From the NCBI GenBank assembly GCA_031257135.1, contig JAIRPH010000203.1, forward strand, positions 1 through 7,432: 7,432 nucleotides of DNA. Direction: 5' to 3'. Position numbers and translations under genes: made by a program. Within the stretch, counting starts at the first letter, position 1; the number at the start of each line of letters is the position of its first letter. The stretch comes from Spirochaetaceae bacterium. Lineage in GTDB: Bacteria; Spirochaetota; Spirochaetia; Treponematales; Breznakiellaceae. The notes under the pieces are model-generated. The model saw only the letters and a list, made by a program, of their open reading frames with translations. It made no database searches and had not been told where the DNA came from. Of the stretch, positions 6,926 through 7,432 are shown piece by piece.

Positions 6926-7432
6926 TTAAAAAGGGTCCGGTTTTGGCGCGACGCCGGCATAGTCCGGCGCTCCGGGACACCGATCCCGTCTAACCACTGG
7001 GTGAATAAACACTGGGCTGACGGATACCATATTCTGGGCAATCACCGCTCCGTCGGAACCGGGTTCCGCTTTGGTAATAATATCCCCGAAATTGACAAAG
7101 CAATATCTTCGACCGTCCTGAGCAGTAATGATTTCAAGGCTGTCTTCATACCTTCTAAGAGATGGAAAGGTGGCGGCCATTCCTTCGAGATGGGGCGTAT
7201 TGGGCATATTTACGTTGATAAAGGTGTCCTCCCGCCACAGTTCCGCAAATTCTTCGAGATGTTCCACCGCGAAGGCTACGGTTTCTTTCCAATAAAAGGG
7301 AGCTTTTCCCGCCAGCGAGAGCGCGACCGCCGGAATGTGGTACAATCCCGCCTGCCGAGCCGCCGCCGCGGTGCCGGAATAGAGAATATCGGTTCCGATA
7401 TTGGCTCCCGCGTTTATGCCGGAGACCACCAA
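6926..7432 (-). CDS. surE: SurE 5'/3'-nucleotidase, C-terminal part (gene runs off the right edge)
   Basis: This is the last 169 codons of a SurE-type survival protein, a metal-dependent phosphatase acting on nucleoside 5'- and 3'-monophosphates, usually about 250 residues. The fragment opens with LVVSGINAGANIGTDILYSGTAAAARQAG, matching the family's VSGIN-GxNxG-YSGT block; the Asn of SGIN is expected to help bind the metal. It goes on with IPAVALSL and INVNMPN, both typical. The first codon in the window, TTG (7432-7430), fits the Leu of the usual (D)LVVSGIN and is not a start. The N-terminal part, with the conserved Asp pair, lies beyond the window. The C-terminus, RRDRCPGAPDYAGVAPKPDPF, I do not recognise as conserved. 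The gene leads the surE-TPR-NHL/VWA string; any promoter is outside the window. Confidence 0.95.
   Translation of the reverse strand: MVVSGINAGANIGTDILYSGTAAAARQAGLYHIPAVALSLAGKAPFYWKETVAFAVEHLEEFAELWREDTFINVNMPNTPHLEGMAATFPSLRRYEDSLEIITAQDGRRYCFVNFGDIITKAEPGSDGAVIAQNMVSVSPVFIHPVVRRDRCPGAPDYAGVAPKPDPF

Noticed and set aside
7430..7432. TTG at the right edge as the start codon of the SurE frame
   Set aside because: The codon fits the conserved Leu of the family's LVVSGIN motif, and SurE proteins have a further N-terminal region of roughly 80-90 residues with the metal-binding Asp pair.

Overview
This window is ordinary bacterial chromosome with moderate G+C (roughly half, by eye), tightly packed genes and purine-rich ribosome binding sites. 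The SurE wording (YSGTAAAARQA), the unusual LigA motifs and the surE-TPR-NHL/VWA gene string suggest a spirochaete, probably a Treponema-like organism. That assignment is an inference from protein wording and was not tested by a search.

Layout, left to right. Bases 1-356 hold the 5' part of a MATE-family multidrug/cation exporter on the minus strand, cut by the window edge. A divergent gap (357-634) carries a good sigma70-type promoter for the exporter. Bases 635-1921 hold a plus-strand Gfo/Idh/MocA-family NAD(P)-dependent oxidoreductase. The next gap contains a complete tRNA-Asp(GTC) gene on the minus strand (1984-2057) with its own near-consensus promoter. Bases 2144-4123 hold plus-strand ligA, the NAD+-dependent DNA ligase, with all domains present but several divergent motifs and no visible Shine-Dalgarno. 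A stem-loop lies at the convergent junction near 4143-4166.

The right half (4161-7432) is a minus-strand operon read from right to left: surE (nucleotidase, 5' end outside the window), a soluble TPR protein, then an exported protein combining TPR, an NHL-type beta-propeller and a VWA-like domain. The first two genes are 15 bases apart, with the second gene's ribosome binding site in between. The last two overlap by four bases (ATGA).

I see no CRISPR array, insertion sequence, prophage gene or defence system. The parts most worth a second look are the surE-TPR-NHL/VWA operon, whose last product has a degenerate MIDAS motif; the divergent LigA with its SD-less and possibly leaderless start; and the Gfo/Idh enzyme with a changed active-site motif.
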